DNA of 64,000 nt, taken from contig CAWCHV010000009.1 in NCBI GenBank assembly GCA_963795435.1, positions 1,178,001-1,242,000 of the forward strand, given 5' to 3'. Shown piece after piece: positions 8,475-16,384 of the stretch. The DNA comes from JAFKFI01 sp963795435 (GTDB lineage: Bacteria > Pseudomonadota > Alphaproteobacteria > Acetobacterales > Acetobacteraceae). The translations under genes were made by a program, and so were the position numbers. Numbering within the stretch: position 1 is the stretch's first letter; every line of letters begins with the position of its first letter. The notes beneath the pieces were generated by a model. That model was not told the origin of the DNA. It saw only the letters and a list, made by a program, of their open reading frames with translations, and searched no databases.

Positions 8475-9633
8475 ATACCAAGGCTTCGAGATTGTGACTC
8501 GAGGGGCTTCCCCGACGCGGCGGCGTTCTGATTCAAGACGGCGAACGCAGGAGTTCGCCATGCCGATCCCGCTTCGGGCCGATTTTGATGCGTCGCAGCT
8601 GCGGTCCGCTGCCCGCCGGAGCAAGGACGGTCCGCAGGCGCGGCGATTGCTGGCGTTGGCGGCGATCTACGATGGTGCGAGCCGCACGGAGGCGGCCCGG
8701 ATCGGCGGTGTGACGTTGCAGATCGTGCGCGACTGGGTGGTCAAGCTCAACACCCATGGCCCGGACGGCCTGGTCGATCGCAAGGCGCCCGGTCAGCCGT
8801 CGCGGCTGAACGACAGGCACCGCGCGGCGCTGGCCGAGATGATCGAGAGCGGGCCGATCCCCGCGATTCATGGCGTGGTGCGTTGGCGCATCATCGACCT
8901 GTGCCAATGGGTCTGGGACGAGTTCCAGGTCACCATCGCCAAGCAGACGCTCGGCCGCGAGCTGCGCGCGATGGGGTATCGCAAGCTGTCCGCGCGTCCG
9001 CGTCATCACGCGCAGGCCGAGGGCGCCATCGAGGCTTTTAAAAAAGCTTCCCCGCGCAGCTGGACGCGATCGCGCGCCAGAAGGGCGTCGCTCCCGGCGA
9101 TGTAGAGATCTGGTTCGGCGATGAAGCGCGCATCGGTCAGAAAAACAAGATCACGCGACGCTGGGCGAAACGCGGCACCCGGCCATCCGCCCCACACGAC
9201 CAGCGCACGGCCTCGACCTACATCTTCGGTGCCATCTGCCCCAAAGAGGGCAAGAGCGTCGGCCTGATCCTGCCCTGGTGCAACACCGAGGCGATGGGCC
9301 TGCATCTGGCGGCGATCTCGGCGCAGGTCGCGCCCGGACGGCACGCGGCGCTTCTTGTCGATCAAGCCGGATGGCACACGTCCGAGAAGCTCGTCGTGCC
9401 CGACAACCTCACAATCGTGTCGCTGCCCGCCAAATGCCCAGAGCTGAACCCGCAAGAGAACGTGTGGGAGTTCATGCGCGACAACTGGCTCTCCAACCGA
9501 GTGTTCACCTGCTACGACAACCTGGTCGACCATTGCTGCGACGCCTGGAACAAACTCGTCGATCAACCTTGGAGAATCATGTCCCTTGGGCTGCGAGACT
9601 GGGCGCATGGGTACTAATCAGAGAGTCCTGGTA
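8475..9633 (+). mobile_element. IS630-family insertion sequence
   Basis: The element is about 1159 bp. The ends are imperfect inverted repeats (ATACCAAGG on the left, CCTGGTA on the right), next to TA dinucleotides at 8473-8474 and 9634-9635, matching the TA target of IS630/Tc1-mariner elements. The exact boundary may be off by one or two bases, because the outermost bases of the two ends differ. The choice is supported by exact restoration of the dcd-like frame. It contains one transposase read through a frameshift. Confidence 0.85.
8560..9617 (+). CDS. IS630-family transposase, probable -1 frameshift
   Basis: The first frame, from ATG 8560 (GCAGGAG upstream), encodes the helix-turn-helix half, with RTEAARIGGVTLQIVRDWV and DGLVDRKAPGQPSRL. 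The second frame holds the DDE domain: WFGDEARIGQKNK, LLVDQAGWHTSEK and CPELNPQENVWEF. The frames join at TTTTAAAAAAG (A run 9040-9045), where a one-base backward slip gives EAFKK followed by SFPAQLDAIARQKG and a protein of about 352 residues. Such A-rich slip sites are used by several IS630 members, so this may be programmed rather than damaged. Confidence 0.85.
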
Positions 9634-10104
9634 TAAGATACCCGGCGTTATGATCAGGCCGGGAGTCCCCGGATATAGCTATGCTAAACTTCTACCGTTT
9701 CAAGAAACAAAAAAGCAACTGACCTTCACCGTTAAGCCGCAAATGCTTGTCCTTGCCTGGACCGAAGAGACATTAGAGATACCGACGACTTCGCGACTCG
9801 CGGCAAGAGTTGAAGGAAAAAGCTCCTTAGCACGACTTGGCATTGGAGTGCACATTACTGCTCCAACCATTCATGCTGGATTTCGCGGTCAGGTCCAATT
9901 GGAGATGTACAACTTCGGACCCCATGAGATAGTACTTGATTCTGGTATGCGGGTTTGCCAGCTCATTTTCGAACAGACTCTTGGAATCCCTGAACAGGGC
10001 TACGGTGGAGTATTTCTCGATCAAAAATCGGCCTAATCGGCGTTCACCGAGCAATCTCCCATGGCACGAGCTGCCCCGTCGCGCGCCGCCGCAAAATCGT
10101 GGCC

Positions 10105-10298
10105 TTGCGATGGGGGGCGTACACCGCCTTCCTCGACCACCGCCTTCCTCGACGTGGCGCTCGGGTTCGGCAGCCCGTTCTGGGATTGATCGCGGGTTGG
10201 CGCGGCTGGGCGCGGTGTTCCTCGCGGGCGCATTGATCGTGCTGTGCGCCGCGGCCGTCGCGGTCCGCTTGCTCCATGCGTCAAGTCAGCAATCCTGA
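10105..10298 (+). pseudogene. Decayed C-terminal remnant of an MFS transporter
   Basis: Fragments of the last membrane segments of an MFS efflux protein can be read in different frames: GAYTAFLD, TAFLDVALGFGSPF, then GAVFLAGALIVLCAAAVAV with a terminal RLLHAS. At least two frameshifts are needed to join them, and the piece TTCCTCGACCACCGCC looks like a small local duplication. Nothing of the first ten membrane segments is present, so it is a leftover at the edge of the accessory region. Confidence 0.6.
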
Positions 10299-10299
10299 A

Positions 10300-10317
10300 C
10301 CCGCCGCCGGGGGCGGG
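10300..10317. terminator. GC-rich hairpin between convergent genes
   Basis: CCCGCC-GCCGGG-GGCGGG forms a short strong stem, followed by CCCTTT. It lies between the end of the MFS remnant and the 3' end of the LysR gene, so it could terminate either strand. The T tract is weak. Confidence 0.4.
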
Positions 10318-10337
10318 CCCTTTGCTGGCGCAAACTG

Positions 10338-11255
10338 CTACTCTGCGGCCTCCACCGCCCCCGTCCGCCCCGGCGCCCCATCCGCGCGGTAGCTCTCCTC
10401 GATATGCGTCGCCAGCGCGTCCGTCACCGGCTGATGCGGGTGCGGGCCTTTCAGCAGGAGGATCCCGAAATCGGGCAGACGAGGCAGGCCCTCGTCGGCG
10501 CGCATCGGGCGGAGGCCGGGCGGCAGCCAGGTGAGCGCCGAGATGGTCACGGCCAGGCCCGCCATCACCGGCGCGTGCGTGCCGACTTGGCTCGCCGACG
10601 AGTAGGCGAGACGGTACTCGCGCCCGTCCGCCTCCAGTGCCGCGATCGCCGCGCGTGCCCAGGCGCAGTCCCGCCGGGCGACCGCCAGCGGCAGCGGGTT
10701 CTTGCGGTGCGGCGCGTGGCGGGTCGAGGTGATCCACACCAGCGGGCCGCGCCATAGCGGCGTGGCCGGCCAGTCCACCGGCTGGTGGCCCTCCGACAGC
10801 AACGTGAGGTCGAGGTCGCCCGCCATCAGCCGCCCCGGCAGCTCTCCCGACGGCGCGCACAGCACCTCCACCTCGACCGCCGGGTGGGTCTCGGCGAAGC
10901 GCGCCAGCACCGGCGGCAGATGGCTCAGCGCGTAGTCGTCGGGCGTGCCGAGCCGAACCCGCCCGGTGATCGCCGGGGCGCGGAAGGTGCCCATCACCTC
11001 GTCGTTGAGCGCCAGGATCGAACGCGCGCGGCTCAGCAGATACTCGCCGTGCGGGGTGAGTTCGACCTTGCCGCCGCGGCCGCGTTCCAGCACCGGCTCG
11101 CCGAGCAGTTCCTCCAGCCGTTTGACCTGCATGGAGATCGCCGACTGGGTGCGCCCGACCAGCGCCGCCGCGCGCGTGAAGCTGCGTCCCTCGGCGATCA
11201 GCACGAAGGCCCGCAGCAAGTCGGGGTCGAGCGACAGCGGCGCCGGCATGGTCAT
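10338..11255 (-). CDS. LysR-family transcriptional regulator
   Basis: The protein has about 305 residues from ATG 11255; a GTG one codon upstream is also possible. The winged helix is near the N-terminus (AFVLIAEGRSFTRAAALVG, AISMQVKRLEELLG), followed by the effector domain beginning at GRVRLGTPDDYALSHL. That layout resembles LrhA/HexA-like LysR proteins. The target is unknown; the divergent neighbour is a DUF1127 gene. Confidence 0.9.
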   Translation of the reverse strand: MTMPAPLSLDPDLLRAFVLIAEGRSFTRAAALVGRTQSAISMQVKRLEELLGEPVLERGRGGKVELTPHGEYLLSRARSILALNDEVMGTFRAPAITGRVRLGTPDDYALSHLPPVLARFAETHPAVEVEVLCAPSGELPGRLMAGDLDLTLLSEGHQPVDWPATPLWRGPLVWITSTRHAPHRKNPLPLAVARRDCAWARAAIAALEADGREYRLAYSSASQVGTHAPVMAGLAVTISALTWLPPGLRPMRADEGLPRLPDFGILLLKGPHPHQPVTDALATHIEESYRADGAPGRTGAVEAAE

Positions 11256-11355
11256 CACCGTAGCTGATTTTCCGTATCAGGACAATTCGTTTCCGTGATC
11301 CTTTGGGAAGGGCCAGATTGCTTCTGGCATCGGATCGTCGATGCAGGAGGTAGCC

Positions 11356-11583
11356 ATGTCCGCCCGCCTTTCGCCCGACCTCGCCTGGCAGACGCCAACC
11401 CTGGCCCGCCGCACCGGCAGGGGACGACGGGGTGCGCCGCTGCGCGTGGTGCTGGCCGAGGCGTGGCGGCGCTGGCGCACGCGGCGGATGATCGCCGAGC
11501 TCGACCCGCGGATGCTGAAAGACATCGGCGCGAGCTGGCCCGACGCGCGCGAGGAGGCCAACAAGCCGTTTTGGCGCGTCTGA
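11356..11583 (+). CDS. DUF1127 domain protein
   Basis: The small 75-residue basic protein ends in the DUF1127 pattern: WRRWRTRRMIAELDPRMLKDIG. The start is ATG 11356 because AGGAGG lies 5 bases upstream; the upstream ATG at 11341 overlaps that site. DUF1127 proteins are small arginine-rich proteins linked to RNA turnover and to phosphate or carbon adaptation in alphaproteobacteria. The gene is divergent from the LysR gene, which may regulate it. Confidence 0.85.
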   Translation: MSARLSPDLAWQTPTLARRTGRGRRGAPLRVVLAEAWRRWRTRRMIAELDPRMLKDIGASWPDAREEANKPFWRV

Positions 11584-11595
11584 GCCCGGACGCTC

Positions 11596-12771
11596 CTACC
11601 GCGCCAGCCCCCGCATCGAGGCGGGCTGGCCGGGCAGGCTCAGCGTCTTGCCGGTGTCGGCCAGCTTGCCGCCGGCGATCCGGTAGACCTGCAGGTTCTT
11701 GTCGACGTAGTTGCCAACGTAAACATAGTGGCTGTCGGGGCTGAACGCGACGCCCTCGGGCACGCCGCCGGCCGGCAGCTCGTTCACCGCTTGCAGCTTG
11801 CCGGCGGAGCTCAGGCTCATCAGCACGACGCTGCCGTCCTTGGTGTAGGACCACCGGTCGTGCCTGGAGGCCGAACCCTTCAGCAGCGGCACCGCGACCC
11901 AGACGCCGTTCGAGCCGATCGCCATGCCCTCGGGCGAGTCGCCCACGGCGGTCTGGTCGATGACGCGCGGCGGATTGGCTGCGGCGTCGATGGTGACGAT
12001 GGTGTCGACGTTGCCGGACAGCCCGCCGCCCTGGTTCACCGAGAGGGCATACTTCCCGTCCGGCGTCACCTCGACATTGTACGGCGTGTAGCCGGCCGGC
12101 ATGTCCTGAGACTTGTCGTATTTCACCTTCTCGCCGTCGATCGACAGCACGCCGATCCGGTTGGCGAGGTTCTTCACCACGAAGCCGCGCTTGCCGTCCG
12201 GCGTGATGGCGACTGCCGCCACCTCGTCGTCCATCGGCACCTCGGCCACCTGACGCACCTTGGCGCCGTCGATCGAGAGGACGGAGACGCTCTTGCCGGC
12301 GCGGTTGGCGACCAGCGCGAGCTTGCCATCGTGCGAGATCGCCAGCCCCGACGGCTGCTTGCCGACCGTCACCGTGTCGATCAGCTTGGGCGGATCGGCG
12401 TCGAGATCGACCACGAACAGCTTGTCGTCCGGCACGTTGCTCCACTTGCCGTCGGTTTCCTTGGTAACGACCGAGTTGGCGAGCAGCGCCAGCCGCCCGT
12501 CCGGCGTGATCTGCAGGTTGGTGGGCGGCCCGATCACCGAGTTTTCGAGCTTGAGGGTGGCGCGGATGCGCGGGTTCGCCGCATCGCTCACGTCCACGAT
12601 CACCAGGGCGTCATCGCCGCCCGGGCCGATCTTGATGCCGCCGGCCTCGAACGTCGCCTTCTGGTCGACCCCGACCAGGATGTCGTTCTTGCCCGCCTGC
12701 GCGAGCGCCGGCGTGAGCAAGATCACGCTCGCCAGGAGCACGGATTTGAGCGTCATGCGTTTCTTCCCCAT
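11596..12771 (-). CDS. Periplasmic YVTN/beta-propeller repeat protein
   Basis: About 391 residues from ATG 12771 (an ATG at 12756 is equally credible and gives a cleaner signal peptide). The signal sequence SVLLASVILLTPALAQA is followed by repeated blade units such as PSGLAISHDGKLALVANR, PYNVEVTPDGKYALSVN and PEGVAFSPDSHYVYVGN. This is a secreted beta-propeller in the lactonase/YVTN class. No catalytic residues are obvious. It is divergent from the alcohol dehydrogenase gene, and no direct functional link is visible. Confidence 0.85.
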   Translation of the reverse strand: MGKKRMTLKSVLLASVILLTPALAQAGKNDILVGVDQKATFEAGGIKIGPGGDDALVIVDVSDAANPRIRATLKLENSVIGPPTNLQITPDGRLALLANSVVTKETDGKWSNVPDDKLFVVDLDADPPKLIDTVTVGKQPSGLAISHDGKLALVANRAGKSVSVLSIDGAKVRQVAEVPMDDEVAAVAITPDGKRGFVVKNLANRIGVLSIDGEKVKYDKSQDMPAGYTPYNVEVTPDGKYALSVNQGGGLSGNVDTIVTIDAAANPPRVIDQTAVGDSPEGMAIGSNGVWVAVPLLKGSASRHDRWSYTKDGSVVLMSLSSAGKLQAVNELPAGGVPEGVAFSPDSHYVYVGNYVDKNLQVYRIAGGKLADTGKTLSLPGQPASMRGLAR

Positions 12772-12927
12772 CGCGGCTTTGTCGCTGCTCGTCCGGGGAC
12801 CGTACGGCACGGCGGTCCGGCATTCAACATCGGCCGACGCGCGCTTGACCCCATTCCGGGCCGCGTCGATCATCGGGCTCCCCGCGCGCAGGCTGCTTCA
12901 CACGAAAGTCGCGGGCCGGAGGCGTCC

Positions 12928-14109
12928 ATGAGCATCGTCAACATCGCTTCGCCCCGCATGATGCTGGTGGGCGGCGGCGCGGTCCGGCAGCTGCCGGACG
13001 TGCTGGCAAAATTCGGCCTGTCGCGGCCGCTGGTGGTGACCGATCCGTTCATGGTCTCGTCGGGGATGGCGCGGCACTGCCTCGATCGGCTGGCCGAGGC
13101 GGGAATGCCCGTCACCGTGTTCAGCGACACCGTCTCCGACCCGACCGACAGGGTGATCGAGGCGGGCGTCGCCGAGTTGGCGCGTGGCTCGTTCGACTGC
13201 CTGATCGGCTTCGGCGGCGGCTCGCCGATGGATACCGCGAAGGCCATGTCGATCCTCGCCGCGGGCGGGGGGAAAATGCGGGACTACAAGGCGCCGGCGC
13301 AGGCCGATCGCGGCGCGCTGCCGATCATCGCCATCCCGACCACCGCCGGCACGGGCAGCGAGTGCACCCGCTTCACCGTCATCACCGACGTCGAGCGCGA
13401 CGAGAAGATGCTGATTTCCGGCCTCGGCGCCCTGCCGCTGGCGGCGATCGTCGATCATGAGCTGACCGTCTCAGTCCCCGCCCGCACCACCGCCGACACC
13501 GGCATCGACAGCCTGACCCACGCGCTCGAGGCCTACGTGTCGCGGCGCGCCAACCCGTTTTCCGACGCGCTGGCGCTCGCCGCGATGGAGCTGATCGGGC
13601 GGCACCTGCGCACCGCCTATCACGAGCCGGGCAACCCGGCGGGGCGCGAGGGCATGATGCTCGGCGCGACGACGGCGGGGCTCGCCTTCTCCAACAGCTC
13701 GGTGGCGCTCGTTCACGGCATGTCGCGGCCGATCGGGGCGCATTTCCACGTGCCGCACGGCCTCTCTAATGCCATGCTGCTGCCGGCGATCACGCGGTTC
13801 AGCGTGGCGGGCGCGGAGGCGCGCTATGCGGAAGCCTCACGGCGGATCGGCTTCGCCGGGTCGGGGGATTCGGACGCCGTCGCGGCGGGCAAGCTGGTCA
13901 CGGGCCTGGCCGAGCTTAACGCCGAACTCGGCGTGCCGACGCCCGGCGGCTACGGCATCGACGAGGCGGGCTGGAACGCCAAGATGGCGCTGATGGCCGA
14001 GCAGGCGCTCGCCTCGGGCAGCCCCGGCAACAACCCGCGCGTGCCCGACAAGGCGGAGATCGTCGGCCTCTATCAGGAGGTGTGGTCGGGCTCGCCGCGC
14101 AACGCCTGA
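12928..14109 (+). CDS. Iron-containing alcohol dehydrogenase
   Basis: The 393-residue group III (Fe-ADH) dehydrogenase has the NAD-binding GFGGGSPMDTAKAM and the family signature TTAGTGSECTRFTVI. The metal-ligand histidines lie in DSLTHALEAYVS and LVHGMSRPIGAHFHVPHG. It would reduce or oxidise a small alcohol, aldehyde or lactaldehyde-type substrate in the cytosol. The start is ATG 12928, as the frame upstream has no family similarity. Its 3' end overlaps the convergent EAL gene by 37 bases. Confidence 0.93.
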   Translation: MSIVNIASPRMMLVGGGAVRQLPDVLAKFGLSRPLVVTDPFMVSSGMARHCLDRLAEAGMPVTVFSDTVSDPTDRVIEAGVAELARGSFDCLIGFGGGSPMDTAKAMSILAAGGGKMRDYKAPAQADRGALPIIAIPTTAGTGSECTRFTVITDVERDEKMLISGLGALPLAAIVDHELTVSVPARTTADTGIDSLTHALEAYVSRRANPFSDALALAAMELIGRHLRTAYHEPGNPAGREGMMLGATTAGLAFSNSSVALVHGMSRPIGAHFHVPHGLSNAMLLPAITRFSVAGAEARYAEASRRIGFAGSGDSDAVAAGKLVTGLAELNAELGVPTPGGYGIDEAGWNAKMALMAEQALASGSPGNNPRVPDKAEIVGLYQEVWSGSPRNA

Positions 14110-15260
14110 GCCAGTTGCGCGCGCCGGGCGGCCCATGCGTCGAGCCAGATCGGCAGCGCGGCGGCGGGCAGCGGGCGGGAGATGAGAAAACCCTGCGCGT
14201 GATCCACGCCGTGCGCTTCCAGCCGGCGCCAGCTGTCGCGGTCCTCGACCCCCTCGGCGATGACCGTCATGCCTCGGGCTTTGGCGGTGTCGATCGTGTC
14301 GGACAGGAAGGCGCGGCCGTCCTCGGCGTGCATGTCCCTGATGACCTCGATGTCGAGCTTCACGGCGGTGAACGGCATCCGCAGCAACGCCGCGTGGTGC
14401 GGCACCGACGGCCCGAGATCGTCGATCGCCAATCCGTAGCCGCCTTGCCGCACGCGCTCGATCGACCGGCGCAGCGCCGCCAGATCCTCGACCGGCCGGC
14501 TTTCGGTGAGTTCGACGACGATCTGGTCCGGGCGAACCCCCGCGGCGGCGCATTGCGCATCGAGACGGGCCATCGTCTCCGGCACCAGCACGATGTCGAG
14601 TGGGAAGTTCATCGCGATGGTCAGCGCCCGCCCTTCAAGGGCGGGCCGGGACAGTTCGGCCAGCGCGTGGCGCGCGACGGCGTCGGTCAGTTGCCCCGCG
14701 AGGCCGGCATCCTCGACCTGCGGCACGAAATGGGTCGGTGCGAGCATCCCGTGCGCCGGGTGCCGCAGGCGGGCCAGCGCCTCCAGGCCGACGCAGCCGC
14801 CGTCGCTCATGCGCACGACGGGCTGGTATCGGGCTTCGATCAATGAGCCCGCCAGCGCGTCCTGCAGATCCTGCGTCGGCACTCCGGGAGGTTTGCCGTT
14901 CGGCCAACCGGCCGCGCCGCTGGCCAATGCCGCGCCGACCGAGCGCGGAGTGGCGCGCGCGATCACCTGGATGCGCGGCGCCGGGGTGGCCGGCGCGCCG
15001 AGCAGCAGAAGCCTCGTGTCCGACCCGGCCTCGCCCGAGGTCAGGCCGTGGAGATCCTCGATCAGCCCGTCGGAGCAGCTTGGCTGGACGAGCACGTGCG
15101 AGTAGGGGCGCGGCGTGTTGACCAGCCTGGAGAGCGCCTCCCGGCCCGACCCGGCCGCCTCCACCGCGCCCGCGCCGATCCTGGCCGCCGCCGTCTCGAC
15201 GGCACGGGTCCATTCCCGGCTGGTGCTGACCAGCAGAACGTGGAGGCCAGTCGGCCGCAT
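14073..15260 (-). CDS. EAL-domain cyclic-di-GMP phosphodiesterase
   Basis: The 395-residue protein starts at ATG 15260 (AGGA upstream). The C-terminal EAL domain keeps its catalytic set: GLEALARLRHP, NFPLDI, ELTES, IDDLG, VKLDIEVI, EGVED and QGFLISRPLP. It should therefore hydrolyse c-di-GMP. The N-terminal 120 residues look like a receiver domain (LHVLLVSTSREWT, TRLLLLGAPA). The acidic pocket and phosphorylatable aspartate are absent, so phosphorylation is unlikely and the domain may be a degenerate sensor or partner-binding module. Confidence 0.9.
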   Translation of the reverse strand: MRPTGLHVLLVSTSREWTRAVETAAARIGAGAVEAAGSGREALSRLVNTPRPYSHVLVQPSCSDGLIEDLHGLTSGEAGSDTRLLLLGAPATPAPRIQVIARATPRSVGAALASGAAGWPNGKPPGVPTQDLQDALAGSLIEARYQPVVRMSDGGCVGLEALARLRHPAHGMLAPTHFVPQVEDAGLAGQLTDAVARHALAELSRPALEGRALTIAMNFPLDIVLVPETMARLDAQCAAAGVRPDQIVVELTESRPVEDLAALRRSIERVRQGGYGLAIDDLGPSVPHHAALLRMPFTAVKLDIEVIRDMHAEDGRAFLSDTIDTAKARGMTVIAEGVEDRDSWRRLEAHGVDHAQGFLISRPLPAAALPIWLDAWAARRAQLAQALRGEPDHTS

Positions 15261-15318
15261 CGTGTTTCCTGTTGCCTGCGTTCGGGTTGCCTGTCTTCGG
15301 GTGGGGCAGCCCGCAAAC

Positions 15319-15358
15319 TCTCGTAACAAGATATTGCGAGTCGTCTTACGTTACGAGA
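15319..15358. promoter_or_regulatory. Inverted repeat upstream of the EAL gene
   Basis: A perfect 9-base inverted repeat, TCTCGTAAC (15319-15327) and GTTACGAGA (15350-15358), lies 59-98 bases upstream of the EAL start. The centres are 31 bases apart, close to three helical turns, which would put two half-sites on the same DNA face. It could be a regulator site or an RNA stem; no regulator is assigned. Confidence 0.4.
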
Positions 15359-15415
15359 AGTATCTGAGACCCGGTGTTGAGACGGATCGCAGGCCGAAAT
15401 TGCCGGAGCCGCGCC

Positions 15416-16384
15416 TCAGCCCGCGCCGGTGGGCAGCCAGGGATCGGATTCCCAGAGTGCCGCCAGACCCTCCCGCTCGGCCGCCGCCGTGGCGGTCCAG
15501 CCGGGGCCGGCCAGCCAGTCGACCAAGAAGCCGCTCTGGTCGGCCTGCGCGGTGAACTCGGGATCGGCCGCCACCGCCTGCATCGCGTCGGCGAAACCGG
15601 CTTCGATCTCCGGCGGCAGCGCCGCGGGTGCCGCGAGGCCGCGGCGGATCGTCATCGAGACCGGCAAGCCGATGTCATGCAGCGAAGGCAGGTCGGGGAA
15701 CGCCGCGCTGCGGGCCTTGGAGGCCAGGCCCAGCCCGACCAGCTTGCCGTCGCGCAGCCCCTCGATGCTATCGCCGAGGCCGAGCGCCGCCGCGGCGACA
15801 TTGCCCGCCAGCACCGCTTGCCGGGCGGCGGCCGAGGAGGGGAATGCCACCACGTTCAGCCCGGTGCCCGCGACGGCTTGCAGCCGCAGCGCCGCCAGAT
15901 GCGGCGGGCTGCCCGCCGGTGGGGTTCCGAGCGGCACGCCCTCATGCTCCGCGGCGGAACGCTCGATGAGGTCCCGGGCCGTGGAGACCGGGCTGCTAGC
16001 GGGCGAGACGAACGCGATCGGCTCCTTCTGGACGGACCCGATCAGGCGCAGCCGGTCCAGCAGCCCGGCATCGGCGTGATCGATCATGCGTGAGGGCAGC
16101 GCGGGCGTGCCGACCCAGCCGAGGACCGCTCCCCGGGGCGCCGCCTCGGTCAGGGCGCGATAGGCGGTGAGCCCCGCCTCGCCGGGCACGTCGCGGATCT
16201 CGATCGAGGTGCCGGGCAGGTGCCGCTCCAGGAACGGAACGAAGGCGCGGGCCACCTGATCGGAGTTGGAGCCCGGCCGCGCTCCCACGATGAGCACCAG
16301 CGTGGTGCCGGACCTGGCGGCGCGGGCTGCGCGGGATGCGGCGAGGCAAGCGGCGCCGCCCAGCAGCGCGCGCCGGGCGATCAC
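15416..16384 (-). CDS. Bug/TctC-family periplasmic binding protein
   Basis: The 322-residue tripartite-tricarboxylate-transporter receptor has an N-terminal export signal with twin arginines (MIARRALLGGAACLAAS). The binding fold is marked by LIVGARPGSNSDQVARAF, GTPPAGSPPHLAAL and FPDLPSLHDIG. It should bind a carboxylate in the periplasm. No TctA/TctB membrane partners are nearby. Its start overlaps the secF stop by 4 bases (ATGA), so it is translated from the secDF transcript, an unusual arrangement for this family. Confidence 0.88.
   Translation of the reverse strand: MIARRALLGGAACLAASRAARAARSGTTLVLIVGARPGSNSDQVARAFVPFLERHLPGTSIEIRDVPGEAGLTAYRALTEAAPRGAVLGWVGTPALPSRMIDHADAGLLDRLRLIGSVQKEPIAFVSPASSPVSTARDLIERSAAEHEGVPLGTPPAGSPPHLAALRLQAVAGTGLNVVAFPSSAAARQAVLAGNVAAAALGLGDSIEGLRDGKLVGLGLASKARSAAFPDLPSLHDIGLPVSMTIRRGLAAPAALPPEIEAGFADAMQAVAADPEFTAQADQSGFLVDWLAGPGWTATAAAEREGLAALWESDPWLPTGAG

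Larger units (their letters stand above)
8339..10036 (+). pseudogene. dCTP deaminase-like gene split by IS630
   Basis: The 5' part (8339-8474) encodes MILTDREIVAALR and SPTAIDLRLGDSFSVWG, the N-terminus of dCTP deaminase/dUTPase-like proteins. The 3' part (from about 9636) carries IPGVMIRPGVPGYSYAKL, the signature EGKSSLARLGIGVHITAP, the catalytic-glutamate region VQLEMYNFGP and the tail GYGGVF. Removing the insertion and one TA rejoins the frame to give about 178 residues, the normal length. The intact enzyme would deaminate dCTP (or dCTP/dUTP bifunctionally). Some dCTP deaminases are anti-phage effectors, but nothing here decides between housekeeping and defence. The left fragment now terminates at a TGA at 8495 inside the insertion. 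Confidence 0.88.

Noticed and set aside
11728..12927. N-terminal extension of the alcohol dehydrogenase frame
   Set aside because: It is antisense to the beta-propeller gene; family members start at the ATG at 12928.
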